A stretch of 64,000 bases of DNA, from positions 79,645,465 through 79,709,464 of the forward strand of contig JAVIAB010000124.1 of the NCBI GenBank assembly GCA_032433765.1. Reading direction: 5' to 3'. The first letter of the stretch is position 1; the number at the start of each line of letters is the position of its first letter. Source of the DNA: Megaustenia siamemsis. Its lineage: Eukaryota; Mollusca; Gastropoda; Stylommatophora; Ariophantidae. Of this stretch, positions 1 through 11,140 are shown piece after piece. Below the pieces are notes generated by a model, which was not told the DNA's origin, ran no database searches, and saw only the letters and a program-made list of their open reading frames with translations. The translations under genes were made by a program, and so were the position numbers.

Positions 1-704
1 TTATAGCAGTGTTCTTTGCTTGTATTTTCTCTCTTCCATTTTTTCTAAAATGTTGTTAATGGGTAAGGTGATGCAGGATTCTTGTATGCTGTTTTTATGC
101 ATTGCCATTTGGTTGTGACTTTTTCTTCAGTATTTTCTCTTCTGTACTGCTCAATCCCTTCTTCTAGCAGCTTCTGATATGTGTTCTTTATTTGTACAGT
201 ATAAGTTTCTTCCACATCTTTCTGATTTAAAGCTGTTGTATCTGTTCTGGATTAGTATTTTGTTTCTTTTTCTTTAATTTGATTTTCATTTTAATCATTA
301 CAGGATTGTGATCTGAATTAATATCTGCTCCTGGGTAGGTTTTGGCTTTCTTGACGCTGTTCCGGAATCTGTCTTTTATCATTATATAATCTATTTGATT
401 CCTCTTTCCATCTCCAGGGCTTTTCCATGTGTATAATTTCCTTTTCTCTTGCTCAAAGTAGGTGTTACATATTATTAGCCTGTTTTCCTCACAAAATTGA
501 AGTAATCTTTCTCCTCTGTTATTTCTTTTTCCTAAACCATGATTTCCTATAATGGTCTTATATCTGCCTTCTCCTACTTTTGCGTTCATGTCACACATTA
601 CAATCAAGATGTCTGTAGATTTCACTTGCTTCATAACTGTATTTAGATCCTCATAGTATGCTTCTATTTGTTCATTTGTATAGTCTTGAGTAGGTGCGCA
701 TGTC
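1..704 (-). mobile_element. LINE-B, endonuclease part (window starts inside it)
   Basis: This is the 5' portion of the non-LTR element whose full version lies at 11141-13668. The minus strand reads an endonuclease domain of the type often annotated as craniofacial development protein 2-like: APTQDYTNEQ, a CDMNAKVGEG metal-site region, NQIDYIMI and a C-terminal SDHNPV catalytic Asp-His motif. In the element this domain nicks target DNA for target-primed reverse transcription. Its N-terminal third is missing because the insertion is 5' truncated, so the open frame that continues to 826 reads into flanking Jockey-like DNA and is chimeric. Confidence 0.85.
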
Positions 705-1497
705 CCCAGAATACACTCAGAAATATACGCAGATGATCTGGCGTTATGGGCTAGCGAGGAAAGTATGTCGGTGGCTGGATCTAGGATGCAAGATGCCATA
801 TGTGAACTTGAAAAATGGACGAACATCTAGTTCTTACGAATTAACGAAAAAAAAAACTACATATAAAATTTTCAGTCTATCAAGAAAAACACTCTCTGCA
901 AACTTGAAGATAAAAGACCATACACTCTCTATTGACAAAAACCCAACATATCTTAGCGTCACCATGAATCGTAGAATGACTTGCAAAAATCTGATAGAGC
1001 AAGAAAAAAAGCCAGAAAACGAACTAATATTTTGAAGAAATTGGCAGGAACGGACTGGGGGGCAGACAGCAATATTTTGAAACGACTATATGTAGGAAGA
1101 GTCAGACCAGTTCTAGAGTATGGAGTCACATCCTGGGCTATGGCTTCCAAAATCACACCTTAGTAAAATTAACAGAACACAGAACCAAGCTGCCCGTATC
1201 ATCACTGCCATAGCTGATTATATGCACCAGGATCTGTAAACAAGAATCAAGGTCTAGAGACCTTACTCCATCTCTTCACGGTGCCTCTAGTTACAAACTA
1301 ACTAGTGTAGTCTGGACAAGCGAGTAGGGAATGAAAGGGAGGGCAACCCGGTATTCAAAATTGACTTGCTGAAGTCGGATGTTTGCGGTCGAAAAGAGCA
1401 AACAAACCACAACATAGTGCATATCTGCCCACCAAAGGCATTTGTAAGGAACTTAGACAAAGATGGCTATCCAGCTTTAAGTAGTCATCAGATGAAC
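705..1497 (+). mobile_element. Jockey-like LINE remnant, RT and C-terminus (copy 1)
   Basis: This is the downstream half of a decayed RT gene. In broken frames it shows the YADDLALW catalytic box of the RT palm, then ARKRTNILKKLAGTDWGAD and GRVRPVLEYG, typical of Jockey-type LINEs. A C-terminal Cys-His motif follows (CGRKEQTNHNIVHICP). Several frameshifts and stops make it inactive. The matching upstream piece (FINDIP) lies on the far side of the LINE-B insertion at 11100-11140. The 8 bp at 705-712 are one copy of the LINE-B target duplication. Confidence 0.8.
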
Positions 1498-1498
1498 G

Positions 1499-1697
1499 AC
1501 AGAAAGAGAGAGGTGTGTTTACTGTCGCCACATTGTAATTTATTGAACCTCGACATTTCACAGAAAGAGAGAGAGGGGTGTGTTTACTGTCGCCACATTG
1601 TAATTTATTGAACCTCGACATTTCACAGAAAGAGAGAGGTGTGTTTACAGTCGTCACATTGTAATTTATTGAACCTCGACATTTCACAGAAAGTATC
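1499..1697. repeat. ~60-bp minisatellite, 3 units (copy 1)
   Basis: There are three tandem units, each running cagaaagagagagg, tgtgtttac, tgtaatttattgaacctcgacatttca. The units differ by small GA-run and C/T changes. The array ends 13 bp upstream of the signal-peptide exon candidate, so its last unit would be 5' UTR or promoter DNA if that exon is real. Confidence 0.9.
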
Positions 1698-1710
1698 CCA
1701 ATTCTGACTT

Positions 1711-1797
1711 ATGGAGACGAGAACAAGCAACAACTTGGCGGCAATAATCAAAGCTTGCATTGTGTTCTTGTTGGTTTCTGTCGTGCTTGCTTCAGAT
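1711..1797 (+). CDS. Candidate signal-peptide exon (copy 1)
   Basis: An ATG opens 29 codons that read as a secretion signal. The n-region is polar (METRTSNN) and the 13-residue hydrophobic core is ACIVFLLVSVVLA. A small-residue cleavage context (VLA before SD) follows. The frame is cut at a complete donor, GAT followed by GTAAGT, leaving phase 0. This is the usual first-exon design of small secreted cysteine-rich peptide genes. The nearest phase-compatible cysteine-rich exon on this strand is at 36920, beyond copies 2 and 3. No such exon was recognised inside the unit. Unspliced, the frame would run only 19 more codons. Real exon status is inferred and has no transcript support. Confidence 0.5.
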
Positions 1798-2012
1798 GTA
1801 AGTTTGTTGTGTTCGGGCCTCATGATGGAATGTTATGTGTATTATCAATGTCTGTGAGGGTGTCAATGTGTGTAAGGTTTCTTATTTTGATAGGAGTATG
1901 TGTTTACAACCTAGTACATATATTCAGCTCTATTGATGAACGCAGTAAAGTGATGCTACATTTAAATGAGAATTGTAGAAAATACTCAACTCAGGGGTTA
2001 TCACCCACTTTA

Positions 2013-2207
2013 TACTGGATCAGGTGAGATACATTCTGATAACAGATAAGTTATTTTATCTCGGGTCATCATAAACTGGAGAGGAATAGGTCTAATTCTA
2101 GATAGAGGGCGAGGAACAATCGTGATAAGCTTTCTAACATTGTCTAATCGTGTCCTGTTAGTTAAATTGACTGGAGCACAATTGACTGTAATCATATACA
2201 AGTTTAT
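2013..2207 (+). mobile_element. LINE endonuclease fragment (copy 1)
   Basis: The plus strand reads TGSGEIHSDNR, a stop, then RGIGLILDRGRG, LSNRVLLVKL and an INIIQVYAP-like end (LTVIIYKFIH). These match the central endonuclease strand order seen in the better-preserved element at 47491-50350 (RGVGIMLDRER, VSDRILLVKLRG). Both ends are truncated and the domain contains a stop, so it is inert. An apparent acceptor-exon-donor pattern at 1928-2023 overlaps this fragment and is probably fortuitous. Confidence 0.6.
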
Positions 2208-2440
2208 TCACTAACAACAGACATCACGGACGAAGTATTTGTATATTTTATAACGAGTTTATTCTGTCTCTAGAACACTTTCAGCTACATGAGATTGCTT
2301 ACTTCTTGGAAATGTCAGTATGTTGCTGTCTTGTTTATGTTTTCGGTCATCTTTGCCTTCCAGCGTCGAGAAATGATAGAATATTAGTTTTGTTCACCAC
2401 ACACACTGACGCTCTTATTTCACTTACCTAGCTCTTGTGA

Positions 2441-3279
2441 GATTATTTTAAGATCCATAAGGGACATGCCTGGAATAACAATTGGAGGCCACAATAAAAA
2501 TAATCTAAGGTATGCTGATGATACAGTCTTAATCGCTAAGAGTGACAAGAAATGTTGGACATTATAGTGAAAGAAATAAAAAATAAAGGACTCAGCCTTA
2601 ATAGTAAAAAGTCAGAGGTAATGGTAACAACAAAGAAAAAGACATCACCTCAGTGCAAAATAAAGACAAGTGGAACAATATTAAAACAGGTAAATGAATT
2701 TAAATATTTGGGAACTTTGTTAACCTCAGACAGAAGATGTACAAAAAAGGTGAGATGCAGAATGGCTCAGGCAAAAGCAGCTTTCCAAAAAAAAAAAAAA
2801 ATGAGGAAGATACTATGCAATCCATTTTTGACAATAGAAACAAGAAAAAGAGTTCTTAAATGTTATGTAGAGCCAGTCTTAACATATGGATGCGAATCAT
2901 GGACAATAGGACAACAGACAAGAAAACCACTGGTGTCTGTAGAAATGTGGTTTTACAGAAGAATGTTGAGAGTACCATGGACAGCTAAGAAGAGTAATGA
3001 AGATGTTCTGAGAGAGGTCAAAGCAAAAAGAGAGCTAATTTCCAATATTAGGAAGAAACAATCATCATTTTTTGGCCATGTAATGAGAAGAGAACAAATG
3101 GAAAAATTGAGGGACGAAGAGATAGAGGGAAGCAAAGAGAAAAAAATAACAGACGGCTTAAGAGAATGGCTTGGCAGAAGGTCAACAACAGAAATGATAA
3201 ATAGCTGCCGAGATCTAAAGTTGTGGAGAGACATGATCACCTACGCCAGTAGGCCCAGTACTTGATGATGAAGACGATA
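2441..3279 (+). mobile_element. LINE-C insertion, 5'-truncated RT C-terminal half (copy 1)
   Basis: This non-LTR insertion is flanked by an 8-bp target duplication TCTTGTGA (2433-2440 and 3280-3287). The reading starts at RDMPGITIGG and NNLRYADDTVLIA (RT palm), with a frameshift just after. It then stays open to the family C-terminus with VLTYGCESWT, EMWFYRRMLRVPWT, FFGHVMRR and LWRDMITYA. The 3' end is a short gatgatgaagacgat tail rather than poly-A, as in RTE-type LINEs. A 15-A run near 2790 replaces the 6-A run in the sister fragment at 9478 and adds three lysines while keeping frame. Confidence 0.88.
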
Positions 3280-3287
3280 TCTTGTGA

Positions 3288-6200
3288 TGTTTTCCTCTGC
3301 TTCTTTTCCATAAGATTAAACTGGTGACATATATAGACTTAAGTGTTCACTTGGATGACATATTCACTTGTTCTCTGTATGATCGATGTGCATGTAATCT
3401 GTTTCAATCTGTCTATTCTCATGGCTAACACGTCACTTGTAGCATCTAATGTTTAACTACTTAGTCGTAAATATTTCGTGTTTGGGACGCCATCTTTAAC
3501 TGGCCAATAGTTTAGGAATAAAAGCATTTATGTGCCATGAGGATGGAAGAATGTTAACATCACATTTACGGGGACTTTTACGCAATATGGCGGATTGAAG
3601 GTATGAATCATTGAGGCTCTGTCTGAAAAGTGATCATTGTTTCAGTTTCCTCATATTCCAAGTCCGGCTTGCTGCCGGATCTATGCACACCGTGAGCTGT
3701 GTATTTCATTCGGATCGTGTTTCGATAATCTGATTATTAATGATAAATGATGATATCGTATGACGAAGTACATTATTGCTGTGTTCACTTTTTGTGTCGC
3801 TTGGTCTTACGTACTTTGGCGTGTGCTGTATCTGCTATAATGGAGACTGCAGCTCCCTTTCTTTATTTGGATCCTTCAATTTTATGAGATGTTGTTTCAG
3901 ATGGTTCCACTGGCACTGGCGGTTGAACAATTATGGATTTTAATTCGTTTCCAGTGATACCGGGGCCTTCGATTAACCATAACCTTGACATTTACCAGTC
4001 ATCTTCATAACTCAAACCTTGATACAAACAAAACAATATAATAAAATACAAAAGTGTATGTGACAGCTTTACATGGAACTAAACAGAATGGTGTACCTGA
4101 GTCTTCATGAGTACATTGAGCAGAACAAACAGGAAATAAAACAATTAATAAAATATGTGACATTGTAGCGAAGTTCAGAACTGATGTCCTCTCACGCGGT
4201 GTGATAGCGACCGCACTAAGACTAAGACACTGTCAGGCGTGTAAATGAAAGGCACTAAGTGGACACCGTATAGCGAACTAGTTCTGCACTTGAAAAAAAC
4301 GTGGGTTAGGAAGGTGTTAATCGAATAGAAAGGAAGGAAAGAAAGTAGAAGGGGATATTAGAGAGAGGGATTTAAAAAGAGTTTCTTAAAGAGAGGAATT
4401 TAAAAAGAGTTTGTTCCCTTTGTATTTAAAAGAAAAACTAGCTGTGGGATATGGAACAGAGGAACATGGGATTAAGCTAGAGATCTGCTGGCGGTGTGTG
4501 TGTGTGTGGCGAGGGGGGGGGCATAGTTGAGGTAGTTGAAGTGAGCGGTAACTGGTGTGCTGGCATCGCGAGAGATGTACAAAAATCTCACGAAACTTAT
4601 TTAATATTTCACATATAGGCCTCTTATTTGACAAAACTAACAACATATATCAAATTCAGCGAAACACACATGAATCCTTCCTTGATCTATAGAACATCTT
4701 AAGGGAAAATAACATGAAAGCTTTCCAGCACAAAAATCTCTGCTTCTATATTTATGGTTGAAAGTGCTGGGGTGGTTCCGTACCAACAAGTCTTTAAGTT
4801 GCCATCGTTTGAAGGTAACCAGAGAGTGAAAGGTCGGGAGGTTGGGGGGGGGGGGTATGAGATGGGAGAAGAGAGCAGGATTAGTAAGTGGCGATTCACA
4901 TGGGGCTAAGTTAGGAGTGTGGTAGGTAACAGCGAGAACAGTTCTACCTGAAGTGGGATGTGTTGGCGATGGACGCCTCATGGGAAATGGTGAGAAACCT
5001 GCTGAAGGTCGTCCTATAGGACCCGTACGGGATAAAATTGGCGACTAAAGAAGTCTGGCTTAGGTGATTCTAGGGGAAGAAGTCATCGTCCTCATCAGAC
5101 AGTAGACGGACACGGAGGAGCTGAAAACATGAGTTGAATTAAAGTGTTTCGTTGAAGAAGGAGACAGAACCGTTTGCTGTCTAGTGTCCATTTAGCTCCT
5201 ATCATTTACACTATCGACCGCGTCTTAGACTTACATTAGACGCAGGTAAAAGTTAGGCTGTCCCATTTGGACCACACTCATTTTAGAACATAAATTTCCT
5301 AGATGATGACAGTCGCATCATTGTAGTAGATATGTATATATACTCTTCATTTAAAAAAAAATGTATATCAAAAAGTTCACGAATGAAGGCTTTTTGTGTA
5401 ATGATTATATAATATTTCTGTATAAATAGAGTAACATGCAAAAAAAGTTGGAATGAGGAATAAAAGCAAATACAAAATAGAGGAAAGGAATTCATAACGC
5501 AGCGGTTCTCACACCACGTGAGAAGACATCATTTCTGACACTTGTTACACTACTCGATTTGTATTCATTGTTTTGTTTCATATTTTGTTTGCACAAAGCA
5601 CTAATGAAGACTTTGATTGAAAAATTCGGTTTTGTTGTTTTTAAGACGTAAAACTCTAACACACCCCTTTGTATTATTGTTGGTTTAAATTATTGTCTCT
5701 TTTCTGAAGTCAGATATTTTTGCATGATTACACGTTATATTACATATTCGTGTTTATTCCTGATTTGATGTAAGACACTGAAGAAATCTGGTCGGCAATT
5801 TGACGAGACATTTTCGAGCCCATATTAAGAAGCTAATAAGACCTCTGAGATAATATAAATGTCCAGTGTCCGACTTTACTTGTAGCCGGATAATACTCAA
5901 TATCAACAAAATGTCAAACTCTCTTAACAATATGGATAACGTTCGATGCACTTAATGTTCTTCATAAACTCCAGAAATCATCTTCAGCGAATATTCTCAC
6001 AAGACACATTTAACATCAAAGTCTAAAGTCCTGCCCACAAGGAATTCATTACAGAATTCCTCATTGTAGAACATCACAACTGTGTCTCCATTTCATTAAA
6101 TAAAACTCTCAAAAATATTTGTTGTTGTAATTATCATCTTTACTTGACACTGACAGGAAGATTACAGTAATATAGCGAAAGTATAAGAAGTTTACTGTAC

Positions 6201-6326
6201 ACAAATATATGTCAAATCGAGTAGAAAGACGGCGTAAAATGGATATAAAGTTGAAGAAAATTAAGACAAAAACGAACGAAAGACAAACGGGAATAGTGAA
6301 ATAGGAATGGTTGAACGTTAGCAATC
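3288..6326. other. Unit intergenic DNA (copy 1), no gene recognised
   Basis: About 3 kb without a supported gene. It contains a strong pyrimidine tract plus AG at 3290-3314 followed by a 37-codon open stretch, short TG and G homopolymer runs near 4495 and 4848, purine-rich stretches near 4340, and a 32-bp segment at 3644-3675 that recurs inverted at 34229-34260. Scattered short open frames are no longer than expected by chance. Confidence 0.7.
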
Positions 6327-7589
6327 GACAAACATGGTGACAGGAGGCGACAAACGTGGTGACAGGAGGCGACAAACGTGGTGACAGGAGGCGACAAACG
6401 TGGTGACAGGAGGCGACAAACGTGGTGACAGGAGGCGACAAACACAGTGATAGCTTGTTACAAACATGGTGACAGCTGGCGACAAACATGGTGACAGCAT
6501 GCGACAAACATGGAGACAGCTGGCGACAAACATGGTGACAGCTGGCGACAAACATGGAGACAGCTGGCGACAATCATGGTGACTGCAGGCGGTGAACGTA
6601 GTGACAGCAAGAGACAATCATGGCGACAGCAGGCGACAAACGTGGTGACAACATGTGACAAACATGGCGACATCCATGTCGACTGCTGGCGACAAACATT
6701 ATGACAGCATGTGACAAACATGGCGACAAACATTATGACAGCATGTGACAAACATGGCGACAAACATGTCAATAGCAGGCGACAAACATGTTGAAAGAAG
6801 GCGACAAATATTGTGACAGAAGGCGACAAACATGGCGACAAACATGTTGAAAGAAGGCGACAAACATGGCGTCAGCAGGCGACAAACATGGCGTCAGCAG
6901 GCGGCAAACATGGCGACAGCAGGCGACACACATGTCGACAGCAGGCGACAAACACGGCGACAGCAAGCGGCAAACATGGCGACAAACATGTTCAAAGAAG
7001 GCGACAAACATGGCGGCAGCAGGCGATAAACATAGCGACAGCAGGCGGCAAACAGGGCGACAAACATGTCGACAGAAGGCGACAAACATAGCGACAGCAG
7101 GCGGCAAACATGGCGACAAACATGTCGACAGAAGGCGACAAACATGGCGACAAACATGTCGAAAGAAGGCGACAAACATGGCGACAAACATGTCGACAGA
7201 AGGCGACAAACATAGCGACATCAGGCGGCAAACATGGCGACAAACATGTCGACAGAAGGCGACAAACATGGCGACAAACATGTCGAAAGAAGGCGACAAA
7301 CATGTCGAAAGAAGGCGACAAACATGTCGACAGCAGGAGGCAATCATGGCGACAGCAGGCGACAAACATTTTGACAAACATGTCGACAGAAGGTGACAAA
7401 CATGGCGACAAACATGTCGACAGAAGGCGACAAACATGGAGACAGAAGGTGACAAACATGGCGACAAACATGTCGACAGAAGGTGACAAACATGGCGACA
7501 AACATGTCGACAGAAGGCGACAAACATGGCGACGGAAGGTGACAAACATGGCGACAAACATGTCGACAGAAGGTGAGAAACATGGCGAC
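6327..7589. repeat. 22/34-bp minisatellite (copy 1)
   Basis: The array begins with a 22-bp unit (gacaggaggcgacaaacgtggt). It grades into a 34-bp unit made of the 22-mer (gacagaaggcgacaaacatg type) plus a 12-bp module (gacaaacatggc or gacaaacatgtc). Neither strand carries frequent stops, so long low-complexity frames appear in several phases, for example on the minus strand at 6769-7653. These are by-products of repetition, not genes. Variant order is the same in copies 1 and 2. Confidence 0.95.
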
Positions 7590-8395
7590 TCTTTATTGCT
7601 AATTCTTGACATGTTGATGGTATTCTGAGTTTATATGCCATATATTGTGTCACGGTTATTGTAGATTATTAATGTAAGAAATCGATCTGACGAGAGTGAA
7701 AATAGACATGTCTGTGCTCAATGAAAAGCTCTGATCGTCAGAAGTTCTCGTGTCGAACTAGCTTTTCCGAACTTGTAGTTTCTGCCTGACTTGGGCAATG
7801 ACTTTCAGAAGTCGGTCTACTACATAATTTGGAGAAGATAATTTCTAATTCAGACTTCACGGAGCTTTCTGACAGAATCTAGAACTCCCTAACCGACAAT
7901 TGTCACGGCCTTCACTGACTCATGTCTGCATGAGATGTCTTTGATAACCATATTTTTCTTGGCTTCTTTATTTTATGATATTTTTCAAACTGATAGACGC
8001 AATTTGTGTTTAAATGAAATCCTCCATTACTTTTCCAAACCTTTACAATAATTAAACGTTAGTCATTATTCTACCCTATTTGGTATGTGAGGACAAAGAC
8101 TTTGGTAAATAAATGTCCTTATCAATGTCGACAAACATTCATTTAGTTGTGGCACTTTAGTCGTGACGTACAGTAAGATAATCAACAAGAGTTTCACTTT
8201 CTACAGTTGTATCGCTTTCACTATCATCATCACGTATCACCAAGAAAAGCTATTTTAAAACTGGGAGTAGATTCTTTCTAGTATCCTTATGTAGATGTTG
8301 CTTGATGTCTCAACTACTTTAAAGAGCAAGGAAAAGTGGTCATTACAATGTTGGAATACAACGTTTGCTTCATTACTACACATCTTATTCAATTC
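7590..8395. other. Unit intergenic DNA (copy 1), nothing recognised
   Basis: AT-rich unique sequence between the minisatellite and the 3' tail of LINE-B2. No coding, RNA or repeat signature was seen apart from isolated matches to the minisatellite core (tgtcgacaaacat near 8127). Confidence 0.6.
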
Positions 8396-9396
8396 ATCAT
8401 CATCATCATCGAGTGCCATCTTCGCAACGAAGGTTGACTACCATGGACCTCCATTCTGCTCTATCTCTTGCTTTGATGATTGTCATAGACTGTTGTTCAT
8501 CTTTTGATGTTGCTCCTCCATGTTATTCTTGGTCGGCCTCTACCTTGTATTTTCCCCTCCAAGATTACTTATTGTAGGCGGTTGTGTCTTTTAACATGGC
8601 CCGCAAATCTCGTTTGTCTTGTTTGAATTGTGTTTTGTTATTTTTCTTTAATTTTTAGTTCTTTTAAGACTTCATCGTTTGTTTTCTTTTCTTTCCATCC
8701 AATTCTGCCTATTCTTCTATATATCCACATTTCAAAGGCTTCAATTCTCTATTATGTTTTCTTGTCTAATGTCCATGTTTCTGCACCATATAGTAATGTT
8801 GAGAAGATACAACATTTTGCTCTTCTTAGTTTTAGCTCTGAAGTTATTTGTTTTGATGTTAGTATATTTGTCATGGCATTAAAATTACTTTTGACCATTC
8901 CTATTCTTTTTTGTATTTCTGCTTTACATTTTCCATCACTTGTTAGTTATAGTGTGTCCAAGGTAGTTGTAGTTCTGAATTGTCTCCAGGACTATTCCTT
9001 CAATTTTGATATCCACATGCAGGTTTTGGTTATTTTCTTTGTTTATGATCATAGTTTTAATCTTTTTGATATTCATATCTAACCCATATGCTTTTGCTTG
9101 TCATGTTTATTTCATTAAGTAATTGTTTTAGATCTTTAGGATTTTCTGCTAGTAGTACAGTATCATCAGCATATCTTAGGTTATTGAACCATTAATGTTT
9201 AGGCCTGGCATCTCTGTGATGTTTTTAAAGATTTGCTCAATTTATAGATTGAACAAGCTTGGTGATGGGATGCGTCCTTGTCTTACTGCTCTTTTTATAT
9301 CAATGGGTGTAGAGTTCTCCTTGTTATATTTTATTATTGCTGTTTCCTCACAGTATAAATTACACATTAGTCGTATGTCCATGTTATCTAGATGAA
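8396..9396 (-). mobile_element. LINE-B2, 5'-truncated (copy 1)
   Basis: A second LINE-B family fragment on the minus strand. Its 3' end is an (ATG)n tail, read here as tcatcatcatcatc. It is about 85% similar by eye to 11141-12150. Translation in broken frames gives the RT palm region and C-terminal half, including the YADDTVLLA area near 9165 and the GETWTL-type thumb region. It ends abruptly near 9396, where similarity to LINE-B stops. Several frameshifts make it inactive. No convincing target duplication was found. Confidence 0.82.
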
Positions 9397-9477
9397 TGCC
9401 TAAAAGGGATAATTATGGTCGCTAACACCATATTCCATAAGATAGGGCACTTTACCTTTTTTTTTTACTATCCTTAC

Positions 9478-9665
9478 AAATGAATTTAAATATTTGGGAA
9501 CTTTGTTAACCTCAGACCGAAGATGTACAAAAGAGGTGAGATGCAGAATGGTTCAGGCAAAAGCAGCTTTCCAAAAAATGAGGAAGATACTATGCAATCC
9601 ATTTTTGACAATAGAAACAAGAAAAAGAGTTCTTAAATGTTATGTAGAGCCAGTCTTAACATATG
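9478..9665 (+). mobile_element. LINE-C fragment (copy 1)
   Basis: Encodes NEFKYLGTLLTSDRRC, FQKMRKILCNPFLTIETRKR and YVEPVLTY, nearly identical to part of LINE-C at 2700-2885 but lacking its poly-A expansion. It is truncated at both sides. A T-run (tttttttttt) precedes it and unrelated AT-rich DNA follows, so it is a remnant rather than a primary insertion with an intact 3' tail. Confidence 0.85.
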
Positions 9666-10730
9666 AGGCACGCACATATTGGTTTATTGAGTTCAACAAA
9701 TTTGAATTCTTTCTCAAAATTCTAATTGAACCTGCAGTTTAGCCAATATAACATTATAATTGGAGAATTAAAGGCTTTAAAAATACATCATCGAACTTGA
9801 TAAAATATGAAATGTAATCAGCAGTCATAGATTACTTATGTCGTAATTACCACAATTATTTTGTAATGAAGGTACGAACAAGTTAAATCGTTTTACTAGT
9901 CGTCTTCAGTAAATCAAGTCCCAGCTGGTGTGAGAGCGCTATTTAAAGGTCCGATTCTCCGGTCTGGGTATCAGATTAAGCGGGTAATATTCCACGTCTG
10001 TTTGAAGTTTGTGTTAGCTTTTGGTTGCTTTCTGTTCAGTCTTTATTTTGTTGTGTTTTATGTTTGTCTTTGTTCTAGTGTATCTTATTGTATATTATGA
10101 ACTGGATGAAATGTACCATTTTACTTTGATCAAAGGTATTTTGGTTGATTTTTCTTTTCAATTGATACAACACTAACAGTCTATATTTGACGAGGTATAA
10201 TTTATTTTACGTATATATTAGTTAGAGTATATCACTGCACAATTTTTATTTTGATAGCAAATTAAATGTGTTTTATTTGTCACTTAATTTTTTATTTCAT
10301 TAATTTCCCTTATATGTGAACTATCTCTCATGGAAATCAAAACGTGAAGGTCAGCATAACAGGTCGCTCTGTTGAGCGGTTCTCCGAAATCTTTCTCATA
10401 ATTTGAGGCAGAGCAGTGGCGTAGCATTGGTTTCCACACCCTGGAGCAATACAAGTAATTCTCCCCTAACCTGTATTATTAAATTCCTTTACTACTACTT
10501 TGTTTTTCTTTGGAAATGCGTCTTTAAGAACGTTGTCCCTCCCTCTACCTCGACCCCCGCAACGCTACACCACTGGCGGTGAATGTTCAGAAGAGAAAGT
10601 TAATAGTGAGTATCCAAGCCAAAGACATTTTTATTTAACTAGAGGGTTGACTTTCTCCTTGATCCCTACTCGCTAGGGCAGACTGGTTGGTCCGTTACTG
10701 GAGGAACAGCGTAGAGTTGGAATGCGACCT
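9666..10730. other. Unit intergenic DNA (copy 1), nothing recognised
   Basis: AT-rich unique DNA. It has no open frame, RNA fold or mobile-element terminus that could be supported by eye. Confidence 0.6.
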
Positions 10731-10996
10731 GGCTAGTTCAGGTTCACAGATCTGGCGCAAACAACCATCTATGAGTCTCTGACTAGTTCAGGTTCACAGA
10801 TCTGGCGCAAACAACCATCTATGAGTCTCTGACTAGTTCAGGTTCACAGATCTGGCGCAAGCAACCATCTATGAGTCTCTGACTAGTTCAGGTTCACAGA
10901 TCTGGCGCAAAAAAACCATCTATGAGTCTCTGACTAGTTCAGGTTCACAGATCTGGCGCAAACAACCATCTATGAGTCTCTGACTAGTTCAGGATC
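10731..10996. repeat. 50-bp minisatellite, ~5 units (copy 1)
   Basis: Tandem unit gactagttcaggttcacaga, then tctggcgcaaacaaccatct, then atgagtctct. The units are almost identical; one has cgcaagcaacc and one has an extended A-run. The last, partial unit diverges at aggatcacgtg. The GGTTCACAGATC core loosely resembles a Pol III B box, but no A box accompanies it. Confidence 0.93.
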
Positions 10997-11033
10997 ACGT
11001 GTTGGCTGACAATTTCCCTCACTAGTATTATAT

Positions 11034-11034
<1 letters not shown>

Positions 11035-11084
<50 letters not shown>
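11035..11084. repeat. (TAA)n microsatellite (copy 1)
   Basis: About 16 trinucleotide units, two more than in copy 2 (23998-24041). This is one of the few length differences between the tandem copies. Confidence 0.95.
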
Positions 11085-11099
11085 TAGTAAGTAGAATTA

Positions 11100-11140
11100 G
11101 TAATAGGTTTTTAAAATTTCATAAATGACATACCCAGAAT
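11100..11140 (+). mobile_element. Jockey-like LINE remnant, piece upstream of LINE-B
   Basis: Short piece reading KFINDIPR. Joined across the LINE-B insertion, less one 8-bp duplication, it continues in frame into the SEIYADDLALW box at 13677. This shows the Jockey-like RT was the target of LINE-B. The last 8 bp (11133-11140, CCCAGAAT) are the left target duplication. Upstream similarity ends at the TAA repeat. Confidence 0.75.

Noticed and set aside
227..826. Complete 199-residue endonuclease gene
   Set aside because: Only residues from about position 40 on are endonuclease. The beginning is the antisense of the neighbouring Jockey-like RT, produced by the insertion junction.
1928..2023. 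Internal 96-bp exon bounded by AG and CAG|GTGAGA
   Set aside because: Its phase does not match the signal exon, and its 3' part overlaps a recognisable LINE endonuclease fragment.
10731..10996. Pol III B boxes in the 50-bp minisatellite
   Set aside because: GGTTCACAGATC only loosely fits the B-box consensus, has no A box partner and repeats simply because the unit repeats.
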